This document shows, in pieces, positions 41,993-50,163 of a DNA stretch of 64,000 nt; positions within the stretch are counted from its first letter, which is position 1; each line of letters starts with the position of its first letter. This DNA is from Flavobacterium ovatum. Lineage in GTDB: Bacteria > Bacteroidota > Bacteroidia > Flavobacteriales > Flavobacteriaceae. The notes beneath the pieces are model-generated. The model was given only the letters and a program-made list of their open reading frames with translations. It had not been told where the DNA came from and did not search any database. A program made the translations under genes and the position numbers. The stretch is taken from the NCBI RefSeq assembly GCF_040703125.1, contig NZ_CP160035.1, positions 1,550,001-1,614,000 on the forward strand, read 5' to 3'.

Positions 41993-44899
41993 CTACTCCA
42001 AAATATAACTCAAATTTGTCTCAATATCAGGACTGATGCTATTGTCATCCAATAGTGAATCGGATAGTAGTTTTTTACTTTCCTGCAAACGAATGATTTT
42101 TTCTTCGACCGTGTTTTTGGATATAAATCGTACGACATTCACTTTGTTTAGCTGACCAATTCGGTGCGCGCGTCCAATTCCTTGTTTTTCAGCAAAAGGA
42201 TTCCACCAGGGGTCTAAAAACAATACATAAGATGCTTTTGTGATATTCAATCCAACACCACCTGCTTTTAACGAAATGAAAAACAACAAAACCTCTTCTT
42301 GTTCTTGAAAGCGATTTACGGCGATTTCACGGTCCTTTTGTTTGGTTGCACCTGTGAGTTCACAAAACTTAATCTTGTTTTCGATGCACCAATCTTTATA
42401 GAAATCCAAATTAGAGACAAAAGAACTAAACACTATTGTTTTCTGCTTGGATTGAATCAAAGTCGTTAGATAATCGGTTACGGCATTGTATTTTCCAGAG
42501 TCCAAATCAGATTTGGCATCAATCATTTTAGGATGATTACTCAATTGACGTAAACGCATCAACGTATTGATGATATTGATTTTGTCAGCTCTGGTTCCGT
42601 CCGTTCTTAGTAGTGCATTACGTGCTTTGGATTTTTCTTCCTCGTACAGTTTTTCTTGTTCTTTTTCCATGTCGCAGTAGTAAATCTGCTCGGTCAACTC
42701 TGGCAAATCATCTAGTACTTGCTCCTTTGTTCGCCTCAAAATAAAGGGACTAATCAAGGTTTTGAGTTCTGTCAAAACCGTTTCGTCTTGGTTTTTCTCA
42801 ATCGGAATTTTATAGTTTTGAACAAAAAAAGCATGACTCCCCAAAATATCAGGATTGATAAATTCCATTTGCGACCACAAATCATCCAGCGAATTTTCGA
42901 TAGGAGTACCACTCAATGAAATTCGATTTCTCGCTTGAATTTGGTTAATCGCCTTGAATATTTTGGAGTTTTTATTTTTAATGTATTGACTTTCATCTAA
43001 GATTAAAAAGCTGAATTGATACTTCTCTAATATCGCAATGTCTCGTGAAGCAATAGCATAACTGGTAAAAACCAAATCGTATCGCGCCAGTTTTTTGGCA
43101 ATCAATTTACGGTCGTTACCAATGTATTGAATGCGTCGCAAATGAGGTGTGAATTTCCGAGCTTCGTTGTACCAGTTAAAAACTAACGAAGACGGTAAAA
43201 CTACCAAAACCTTCAAATACTCCTTGGTTTGTGGAATTATATTTCCAAACAAATCCAATTGCTCGGCTTCGCGCTGTTGGTTTTCGAGTTGTTCTTGTAC
43301 CGCTACTAAAGTAGTCAAGGTTTGGATAGTTTTACCCAATCCCATATCGTCTGCCAAACACGCGCCCATGCCGTTTTGATAATGCTCCAACAACCATTTT
43401 ACACCTTGTTTTTGGTACGGTCGCAAAGTGGCTTTTACCAAAGGAGAAATTATAAATTCCTTTTGAGGTTCTGGTTTTGTTTCTAATTGAAGTTCTGGAA
43501 TCGCATTTAGAATCGCGAAATTACTTTTGGGCAATTGCAAGCTATCGTTGCTTACTTTGGCAAGTTTGGCCAAAGGAGCATATTGTACCAGCCATTCTTT
43601 CGGAATCAAAAAACAACTGCCGTCAGGTAATATATATACTTGATTTTGCTGTTTTAAATTCGGAATGATTTCGGCGAAATTAAAAGCGAATGCTCCACAA
43701 CGAATCGTAATTTTAATATCAAACCAATCATTCTGAATCTGATTTGAAAACTGAATAGCAGGTTTTTGAGTTTGGATTTTTTTGCCTTCCAAAGTGAAAT
43801 TATCTAGCTGAAAACCTAAGGTGTGCAATTGTTCTTGATTTTCTAAAACCCACTGTACAGCATCATGTGCAGTACTATTTTCTAACTTTAGCGAAAGCTT
43901 GAAAAAACCATTGTCCGTTTTCTCAAAGCCTAGGTTTATTAGTTTTTGTTCTAAAATAAATTCGGCATCCAAATTCCGTTTGTATTGAATGACTTTGATT
44001 TGTTCGGGATTTTCTAAGTCAATTTCCGAATGGCTGTTTTTTGTTTTCGAACCATCAAAAAGATAGCCGTTGTAATCGAATTTTAGATTTAGATAATAGC
44101 AGTTTTTGAAAAAATCATGCACAGTCTCCAATTGGCATGCTTGTACTTGATTGCGCTGAATGATTTCGAAGCCCTCAGCAGTTACATCCACTTTCTTAAC
44201 GATGTCTTTGATGAATTTTTGAAAATAATCAGTGACCATTCGTGATGGAATATTGATGGTTTTCTTAGTCAAAAACGGTTTGATTTTCTGGGCATCAATC
44301 GGATTCAGTTGGACTAAATTGTTTTCTACAACCAACCAAGCAGGTTCATTCAAAAGAATGGAAACTTGTTTGTCTGAAGGATGAAATAGGTATTCATTAG
44401 ACTGTAATTGTAAATTGTATTCAATACCTTCTTCCGTTTTTAGAAAATGAATTTTGGTTTCTAAAGGCGTGTTTTGAGTGGATATTTTACTTTTTTGAAA
44501 GTCTTTGTCTTTGTTAAGAGAAAAGCAAATAGGGAAATTATTGGTGTTGACCAATTTCAAAAATTCGGCTAGTTGTATGTTTTGATACAGCTGAATTCCA
44601 ATGGCGACTTTTACATCTTTGAAAAGTTCATCTAGACTCTTTTTTGCTTTCCCTGAATTGAATTTTTTAGAAAGCGCTTCGGCTTGTAAATGGTCACAAA
44701 TAGCCAATGTTTTTTGTGCATCTTTTGGTAAAGTAGTCATTTCGATTCCGTAGCTTTTTAAAACTTCGGAATTTGCTTTTTTGCCTAAATAGCCAATCGG
44801 TAGCCCTTCAGAAACTACATAAGCGGAGGGGATGTAAAAATTACTTTTGGCATCCCAACTCAAATCAAAACAAAAAGGGTGTTTTGCTACAGTTGTCAC
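41993..44899 (-). CDS. SNF2/RapA-type DEAD/DEAH helicase
   Basis: 968 residues. The N-terminal 470 or so residues are not recognised; the C-terminal half is a complete SNF2 ATPase: QKQGVKWLLEHYQNGMGACLADDMGLGKTIQ (Walker A, GLGKT), LDESQYIKN (motif II DESQ), SGTPIEN, SLKAGGVGLNITKA and DPWWNPFAEKQGIGRAHRIGQ. Such bacterial proteins remodel protein-DNA complexes or RNA polymerase; no SWIM zinc motif is seen. Some belong to defence systems, but neighbours here are housekeeping, so this looks chromosomal. Confidence 0.92.
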   Translation of the reverse strand: MTTVAKHPFCFDLSWDAKSNFYIPSAYVVSEGLPIGYLGKKANSEVLKSYGIEMTTLPKDAQKTLAICDHLQAEALSKKFNSGKAKKSLDELFKDVKVAIGIQLYQNIQLAEFLKLVNTNNFPICFSLNKDKDFQKSKISTQNTPLETKIHFLKTEEGIEYNLQLQSNEYLFHPSDKQVSILLNEPAWLVVENNLVQLNPIDAQKIKPFLTKKTINIPSRMVTDYFQKFIKDIVKKVDVTAEGFEIIQRNQVQACQLETVHDFFKNCYYLNLKFDYNGYLFDGSKTKNSHSEIDLENPEQIKVIQYKRNLDAEFILEQKLINLGFEKTDNGFFKLSLKLENSTAHDAVQWVLENQEQLHTLGFQLDNFTLEGKKIQTQKPAIQFSNQIQNDWFDIKITIRCGAFAFNFAEIIPNLKQQNQVYILPDGSCFLIPKEWLVQYAPLAKLAKVSNDSLQLPKSNFAILNAIPELQLETKPEPQKEFIISPLVKATLRPYQKQGVKWLLEHYQNGMGACLADDMGLGKTIQTLTTLVAVQEQLENQQREAEQLDLFGNIIPQTKEYLKVLVVLPSSLVFNWYNEARKFTPHLRRIQYIGNDRKLIAKKLARYDLVFTSYAIASRDIAILEKYQFSFLILDESQYIKNKNSKIFKAINQIQARNRISLSGTPIENSLDDLWSQMEFINPDILGSHAFFVQNYKIPIEKNQDETVLTELKTLISPFILRRTKEQVLDDLPELTEQIYYCDMEKEQEKLYEEEKSKARNALLRTDGTRADKINIINTLMRLRQLSNHPKMIDAKSDLDSGKYNAVTDYLTTLIQSKQKTIVFSSFVSNLDFYKDWCIENKIKFCELTGATKQKDREIAVNRFQEQEEVLLFFISLKAGGVGLNITKASYVLFLDPWWNPFAEKQGIGRAHRIGQLNKVNVVRFISKNTVEEKIIRLQESKKLLSDSLLDDNSISPDIETNLSYILE

Positions 44900-44950
44900 A
44901 ATTTTTCGTAAAGTTTTTAAGATATTATTGAATTGAAATTATTTTCAAGC

Positions 44951-45003
44951 ATTAAGGAATTAAGTTTATTTAGTTCAGTGCTTAATTTTCTTAATTCCTT
45001 AAT
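44951..45003. repeat. 14-bp inverted repeat ATTAAGGAATTAAG ... CTTAATTCCTTAAT
   Basis: Perfect arms 44951-44964 and 44990-45003 with a 25-base loop, between the methyltransferase and SNF2 genes. No T tract, but it could act as a 3' hairpin for the methyltransferase transcript. Confidence 0.55.
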
Positions 45004-45047
45004 GGTAAACTTTCAATTTGAATGTTCAACTAGTTATAGTTTTGTAG

Positions 45048-45812
45048 TTATTTAAAACAAACAGGAATCACTTCGCCTTTGGCCAAACAATATTTTTCTA
45101 CCAATTCTGGTGCGATTTTATTGGTGTAATCTTCTTCAATGACTGTAAAACCTATAGAACGTAATTTGTCGAAATAGTCACGCCCATAGATACGCACGTG
45201 ATCGTATTGTCCAAATATTTTAGCACGTTCTTTCTGATCGGTAATGGTATCGTCTGCAAAAGTAACTTCGCGTTTCAAATCTTGCGGAATTTGTAAAATA
45301 GCCATTCCGCCTGGTTTTAATACTCTATATAATTCGTGCATCGCTTTTGTGTCGTCCGGAATGTGTTCCAAAACGTGGTTACATAATATTACATCATATT
45401 GATTGTCCTCAAAAGGCAAATCACAAATATCCGCTTTGACATCTGCCAATGGCGAAAATAAATCAGTCGTGGTGTAATCTAAGTTTTTTTGCTTTCGAAA
45501 CAGCTTATAAAAAGCCTGCTCTGGAGCAAAATGCAATACTTTGTGCGGTGCCGTAAAAAAGTCTGTCTCTTCATTCAAATACAACCACAACAAACGGTGT
45601 CTTTCAAGAGATAAAGTACTTGGCGAAAGGACATTGTTTCGCTGCGTTTCGTAGCCATAAGGCAACATCGACTTGAAACTTTTCCCATCAATCGGGTCGG
45701 TAAATTTGTCTCCCTTTAAGGTAAAAGCAATTATAGGACGCGCCAAATAACTTAAACGAATAAGTAGGGGGCGAGGGATGGTGTTGAGTATAAGTTTAAA
45801 CACGGATTTCAT
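45048..45812 (-). CDS. Class I SAM-dependent methyltransferase
   Basis: 254 residues. The SAM-binding motif is VLHFAPEQAFYKLFRK, followed by TTDLFSPLADVKADICDLPF, then YDVILCNHVLEHIPDDTKAMHELYRVLKPGGMAILQIP, the hallmark of Methyltransf_11. The N-terminal 60 residues include FTDPIDGKSFKSMLPYGYETQRNN, seen in Bacteroidota members. The substrate is unknown. It starts 75 bases after the GxxExxY gene. Confidence 0.88.
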   Translation of the reverse strand: MKSVFKLILNTIPRPLLIRLSYLARPIIAFTLKGDKFTDPIDGKSFKSMLPYGYETQRNNVLSPSTLSLERHRLLWLYLNEETDFFTAPHKVLHFAPEQAFYKLFRKQKNLDYTTTDLFSPLADVKADICDLPFEDNQYDVILCNHVLEHIPDDTKAMHELYRVLKPGGMAILQIPQDLKREVTFADDTITDQKERAKIFGQYDHVRIYGRDYFDKLRSIGFTVIEEDYTNKIAPELVEKYCLAKGEVIPVCFK

Positions 45813-45887
45813 TGGATAAAAATTTTGACACGAATTTCACGAATTAGCACCTATTGTTTGGGCTAAAGGATTTTCACTAATTTGAGT

Positions 45888-46250
45888 TTATAATATAATT
45901 CGTTTGTACTTTAGGCTGTCTTCCCCAAAGTTGACTAACAAGCCTAATTTGTTATTGGATGACGCTAAATAATTTAATGTCTGTCTAGTGTCACTATTGG
46001 TTAATTGAGATATCGCTATTATTTCACCGTAAACAACAAAATCAGCTATATATTTTCTGGGTAAAATAATTTCTTTGTATTTAATTTCAAATGCTTTTTC
46101 TCTTTCAAATGGAATAGAATTTAGTTTAAATTCATATTCTAAAGCATCTTTGTAAACGACTTCACTATGACCTTTACCTAGAATCCGATGAACTTCCATG
46201 CAAATTCCAACTATTTTATAGGATTCTTCTTTTAAATAAATAGCTTCCAT
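45888..46250 (-). CDS. GxxExxY protein
   Basis: 120 residues. The signature lies in LGKGHSEVVYKDALEYEF (G-H-S-E-V-V-Y). The C-terminal IADFVVYGEIIA is similar to a PD-(D/E)xK nuclease core, and TRQTLNYLASSNNKLGLLVNFG is the conserved tail. The family is widespread in Bacteroidota and has no known function; it is often acquired horizontally. It lies next to the tandem repeat array. Confidence 0.9.
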   Translation of the reverse strand: MEAIYLKEESYKIVGICMEVHRILGKGHSEVVYKDALEYEFKLNSIPFEREKAFEIKYKEIILPRKYIADFVVYGEIIAISQLTNSDTRQTLNYLASSNNKLGLLVNFGEDSLKYKRIIL

Positions 46251-46283
46251 AGTTAAAGGATATTAGTAAATTTTTATCACAAA

Positions 46284-46540
46284 CCATTCGTGTAAATCCG
46301 TGCAATTCGTGTCTAAATGATAATCACGATTTTCTATTTCGTGCAATTTTCACCGTATAGGATTTGTGCTAATCCGTGCAATTCATGTCTAAATGACAAT
46401 CACGATTTTCTATTTTGTGCAATTTTTACCGTATAGAATTTGTGCTAATTCGTGCAATTCGTGTCTATAAAAGTAATTCTATTTCGTGCAATTTTTACCG
46501 TATGAAATTTGTGCTAATTCGTGCAATTCGTGTCTAAAGT
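46284..46540. repeat. Tandem repeat array, about 3.5 units of 69-76 bp
   Basis: Units start near 46284, 46359, 46435 and 46504. Each contains TTTGTGCTAATTCGTGCAAT (or a variant), TTCGTGTCTAAA, CACGATTTTCTATTTCGTGC and AATTTTTACCGTAT. The last, incomplete unit runs into the stop codon of map at 46534. The period shrinks from 76 to 69 in the third unit, where a CACGATTTT stretch is altered. Confidence 0.85.
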
Positions 46541-47352
46541 ACTAACGGCACTTTTCTAAACTCATCTTCCTCATTACTCACAATCCCTAAAGCTTGGTAC
46601 ACATAAGCAAACGTAGATAGTAATTCTGGTTTTCCATCTACTAGAGCGATATCGTGTTCAAAGTGGGCACTTGGTTTTCCGTCGGCAGTAAGGATTGTCC
46701 AACCGTCTTTAAGCTGTTTGATGTTTCTAGTCCCTTGATTAATCATTGGTTCTAGTGCGATCACCATTCCTTCTACGAATAATTTACCACGACCACGTTT
46801 TCCGTAGTTTGGCATTTCTGGGTCTTCGTGCATTTTTTGGCCTAAACCATGACCAACAAGTTCACGAACAACGCCGTAACCATGACCTTCAGTATATTTC
46901 TGAATTGCATTTCCAACATCTTCAACACGGTTTCCTGCTTTGAATTCACGGATTCCTACGTATAAAGACTCTTTGGTAACTTGCAATAATTTTTTAGTTT
47001 CGGGAGCGACTTCGCCAATTTCAAAAGTGTAGGCGTGGTCACCATGGTATCCATTTTTGAAAGCACCACAATCTACAGAGATGATATCTCCGCTTACTAA
47101 TGGTGTGTTATTCGGGATTCCGTGCACTACCTGAGCGTTGGGGCTCATGCATAAAGAGTTTGGGAAACCGTATAGCCCAAGAAAACTTGGTTCGGCGCCA
47201 AGGTCACGAATAAATTCTTCGGCTAATTTGTCAAGGTATAAAGTAGTTACACCTTCTTTTATTTCAGAGGCAAGCATTCCTAATGTTTTAGAAACAATAA
47301 GGGCACTTTCGCGCATCAATTCTATTTCTTCACGAGATTTTACTATAATCAT
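46534..47352 (-). CDS. map: Type I methionine aminopeptidase
   Basis: 272 residues. Removes the initiator Met from new proteins. IIVKSREEIELMRESALIVS at the start, the metal ligands in ISVDCGAFKNGYHGDHAYTF (Asp, Asp), ELVGHGLGQKMHEDPEMPNYG (His), EPMINQG (Glu) and SAHFEHDIALV (Glu) are all present. Length is normal. The stop codon lies inside the end of the tandem repeat array. A minus-strand TACTTTTG box at 47373-47380 may be its promoter. Confidence 0.97.
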   Translation of the reverse strand: MIIVKSREEIELMRESALIVSKTLGMLASEIKEGVTTLYLDKLAEEFIRDLGAEPSFLGLYGFPNSLCMSPNAQVVHGIPNNTPLVSGDIISVDCGAFKNGYHGDHAYTFEIGEVAPETKKLLQVTKESLYVGIREFKAGNRVEDVGNAIQKYTEGHGYGVVRELVGHGLGQKMHEDPEMPNYGKRGRGKLFVEGMVIALEPMINQGTRNIKQLKDGWTILTADGKPSAHFEHDIALVDGKPELLSTFAYVYQALGIVSNEEDEFRKVPLVL

Positions 47353-47394
47353 AGTTCTAAATTTTGAGTTGGCAAAAGTACAATTTTAATTGAT

Positions 47395-48804
47395 TTAATC
47401 AGGATTTGCTAAAATTTTATAAAGCTCCGAATTTGAAATGTAAAACTCATTTCGCAACGCTATTGCTGTCAGTTGTGCCGTTATCAAACTACTTTCCCTA
47501 CTATTGATTAAAAACAGGGAGCTTTCGCCAAAAGTAAATAAGCGTTCTTCCGACTGTAACATGGTTTTATAGTTGCCAACCAAGTCTTTTGCCATGAGGT
47601 GTTGTTTGTTTAAAGAACTAATCACTTCCTTCTGCGCTTTAATTTTATTCGAAAGCTGTAATCGTTCTAAATTTAGGTTGTTGGTTGTTTCTTGAATTTT
47701 ATACTCAGCTAATTTTATACCACCTCTTTCTTTTCTTAAAAAAATAGGATACAAAAAATTAACCCCTATTTTGTAGTTGTCAAATTTGTAATTATCAATG
47801 TATTGTGGTTCTGATAAATAGGAGTAGGAAAGGTCTATTTTTGGCAAAAGGGAATTTGCTTTCAGTTTGCGTTCTACTTCTAGCATATCAATTTTAGTTT
47901 CCAATGCATTGATTTTTGGATGATTGTCAATCGTGAAATCTTGCGCCAATAAATCATTGGTTTTCAATGTTTCTTGAATCGTGTTCTCTATTTGTAGCTC
48001 CGGAAAAAGCGAGTCAGTCAATTCCATCGGAATCGAATTGTCCATCCACAGGAAATTAGAAAGTTCTAGTTTCGCTTTCAGTAATTTCAATCGAGAATTT
48101 TCCAAACTCAATTGGCGACTTTTCAAACTGATTCCAGCCTCGATACTGTCAATTGCTCTTTTGTCTCCTTGTTTGATTAAAGATTGAACTGCTTTGAATC
48201 TGATTGTTGCATTGGTATTGTATTGCGTGTACATTTGGAATTCTTCGTGGTTCTTTTTCCAATTAAAATAAGCTACCGAAGCATCATAGAGAATAGCAAC
48301 CGCTTGTAGTTTCCGTTCCGCTTGACTCAATTGCAATTGCATTTTTGCCTTACGTAAATCGGCCATTCGTTGGTTGATGAATAATCCTTGACCAATGGGC
48401 ACGGAAATTCCAAAGGAGGTTAGTCCAGGATTTGGTACTGTGTTTTCGGGATTCAAATAATAGCCTTCGTTTTGGTCAAAACCCGCTTTGATTTCGATTC
48501 CGTACCAAGTTGGGATTTTGAAACTACTATTCAAAATAGAATAATATTCTTTGCCTTTGAATTGTTTTTTATCGAAATCTACTTCAATTTTTGGGTCGAA
48601 AGCCCCTCTTGCAGCCATCAAATTGGCTTGCGCTTTATTGATTTCTAGATTAGCAGTTTTCACCAATGGATGAAACTTTTTTACATACCCCAAGTACTCA
48701 TTAAATGTAAACTCCATTTTCTGAGTTAAGGCCGCTTCATCTGTCAGGTTTTGAGACTGAAGATTCCAAACAAAAAGCAGTAAAAAAAGAATGTTATATT
48801 TCAT
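47395..48804 (-). CDS. TolC family outer-membrane efflux protein
   Basis: 469 residues. Signal peptide MKYNILFLLLFVWNLQSQN. Two long helical OEP repeats: NLEINKAQANLMAARGAFDPKIE, LRKAKMQLQLSQAERKLQAVAILYD, then NALETKIDMLEVERKLKANSLLPKIDLSYSY and LFTFGESSLFLINSRESSLITAQ. It forms the outer-membrane channel of the export system with the HlyD and ABC genes. Its ATG shares one base with the HlyD stop codon (48804), so coupling is likely. Confidence 0.93.
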   Translation of the reverse strand: MKYNILFLLLFVWNLQSQNLTDEAALTQKMEFTFNEYLGYVKKFHPLVKTANLEINKAQANLMAARGAFDPKIEVDFDKKQFKGKEYYSILNSSFKIPTWYGIEIKAGFDQNEGYYLNPENTVPNPGLTSFGISVPIGQGLFINQRMADLRKAKMQLQLSQAERKLQAVAILYDASVAYFNWKKNHEEFQMYTQYNTNATIRFKAVQSLIKQGDKRAIDSIEAGISLKSRQLSLENSRLKLLKAKLELSNFLWMDNSIPMELTDSLFPELQIENTIQETLKTNDLLAQDFTIDNHPKINALETKIDMLEVERKLKANSLLPKIDLSYSYLSEPQYIDNYKFDNYKIGVNFLYPIFLRKERGGIKLAEYKIQETTNNLNLERLQLSNKIKAQKEVISSLNKQHLMAKDLVGNYKTMLQSEERLFTFGESSLFLINSRESSLITAQLTAIALRNEFYISNSELYKILANPD

Positions 48805-50159
48805 TATTTTTTCTCTTTAGTTTTAGTCAATTTTTCTTTTACTTCATAATAATCAGGAGGGAAACCATTTAGGGTTCTCCAGATTTCAAACCAAACGGGA
48901 ACGGTATTTAGCAGTGCAATGGTTTGTGCGCCAGAACCCATACTTAATTGTTTTGGCCAAGGAGCTTCTTCGGAGTCAGGAGCTATTAGGATTCTGAATT
49001 TTCCGTTGTCACTAATAAATTTTTCCACAGCTACAATTTTTCCGCCAAAAGTCCCATAAGACATATCTGGCCAACCCGAAAACACAATAGTTGGCCAACC
49101 GTCAAACCAGATTCGGACTTTCGCATCTTTCGATATCAAAGGCAAGTCTAAAGGGTTTACGTAGGTTTCTACGGCTACGTCATATTCAGAAGGCATGATT
49201 GTTGCTATAGGAGTTCCTTCTTTAATAGTTTCGCCAATTCCGGCTTGCAAAGCACGGTTGATGTAGCCATTTTGTGCCGCTTTGATGTAATACATTCCGT
49301 TACGAATGCTATAGTTGGCATATTGATTTTTCAATTTGTTTACCTGCGCTTCCGTATCATATTGATTGCTACGAGCAGTGAACTGGTCGCTTTCTGCTTT
49401 AGCTACTTTTTCGTTGTACTCGGCTACAATTCGATTCAGTTCTACTTTGGCATTTAGAAATTCGTTTTTGGTAGTCAATAATTTGTTTTCCTGAGTGATT
49501 ATTTTGGCTTCAACTTCTTGTTGTTTTAGGCGTTTTTCTTCCACATCAGTCAACGCTTTTAGACCTTCATTATTCAATTGAACCACCCTGTTGAATTGGG
49601 TATTTGCAATTTTTAATTGTGTTTTTACAGCAACCAAATCAATCGAATCACTTTTGATTTTAAATTGAGCTTGTTTTAGTTTGTTTGCTGCTTGTTCTAA
49701 TTTTAGATTTTTTTCACTTTGAATCGATACAATTTGATTAGCTAATGCTCCATATTTAGAACTATAAGAATCCAATGCATGACTCTTGGCATCCAATTGA
49801 TTTTTGGTATTTTCGACCAAATTGGGGTCCATGTAATCTTCTTTTATTTCAGAAATAAATAAGATAGTGTCTCCTTTTTTGACAAAATCACCCTCTTGCA
49901 CATACCATTTTTCTATTCGACCCGAAATTACACTTTGAATCGATTGTGGTCTTTGGTTTGGTTTAAGTGTTGTTACAGCTCCTTTTCCCGAAATATTTTG
50001 CGTCCAGGGAAGGAAAAGGGTAAAAAAAGCAATGATTGCAATAATCGTAATTATTCTATTCAGGATTTTATAGTGTGGCCTTGTTCCCAAACCCTTTACC
50101 GTTTTGTAGCGGTCTAAATGTGCCATGGCATGTTTGTTATTGTCGGATATGTTTAGCAT
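48804..50159 (-). CDS. HlyD family periplasmic adaptor (membrane fusion protein)
   Basis: 451 residues. One TM helix near residues 33-52 (RIITIIAIIAFFTLFLPW), then a biotinyl-lipoyl-like half SVISGRIEKWYVQEGDFVKKGDTILFI, a long coiled-coil hairpin (about residues 110-280), and the second half KAAQNGYINRALQAGIGETIKEGTPIATIMP. It links the inner-membrane ABC protein and TolC. It starts 4 bases downstream of the ABC stop. The export cargo is not evident. Confidence 0.93.
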   Translation of the reverse strand: MLNISDNNKHAMAHLDRYKTVKGLGTRPHYKILNRIITIIAIIAFFTLFLPWTQNISGKGAVTTLKPNQRPQSIQSVISGRIEKWYVQEGDFVKKGDTILFISEIKEDYMDPNLVENTKNQLDAKSHALDSYSSKYGALANQIVSIQSEKNLKLEQAANKLKQAQFKIKSDSIDLVAVKTQLKIANTQFNRVVQLNNEGLKALTDVEEKRLKQQEVEAKIITQENKLLTTKNEFLNAKVELNRIVAEYNEKVAKAESDQFTARSNQYDTEAQVNKLKNQYANYSIRNGMYYIKAAQNGYINRALQAGIGETIKEGTPIATIMPSEYDVAVETYVNPLDLPLISKDAKVRIWFDGWPTIVFSGWPDMSYGTFGGKIVAVEKFISDNGKFRILIAPDSEEAPWPKQLSMGSGAQTIALLNTVPVWFEIWRTLNGFPPDYYEVKEKLTKTKEKK

Positions 50160-50163
50160 ACTA

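Noticed and set aside
41993..44899. SNF2 helicase as part of a defence system
   Set aside because: Neighbours are DUF5103, apaG, a methyltransferase of general type and map; no nuclease, methylase or DISARM-like partner is present.
45048..46250. Methyltransferase plus GxxExxY as a restriction-modification pair
   Set aside because: The methyltransferase is of the Methyltransf_11 type without DNA-methylase motifs, and GxxExxY proteins are not known restriction enzymes.
46284..46540. Tandem array considered as CRISPR
   Set aside because: Units are contiguous and similar throughout, without unique spacers; no cas genes.
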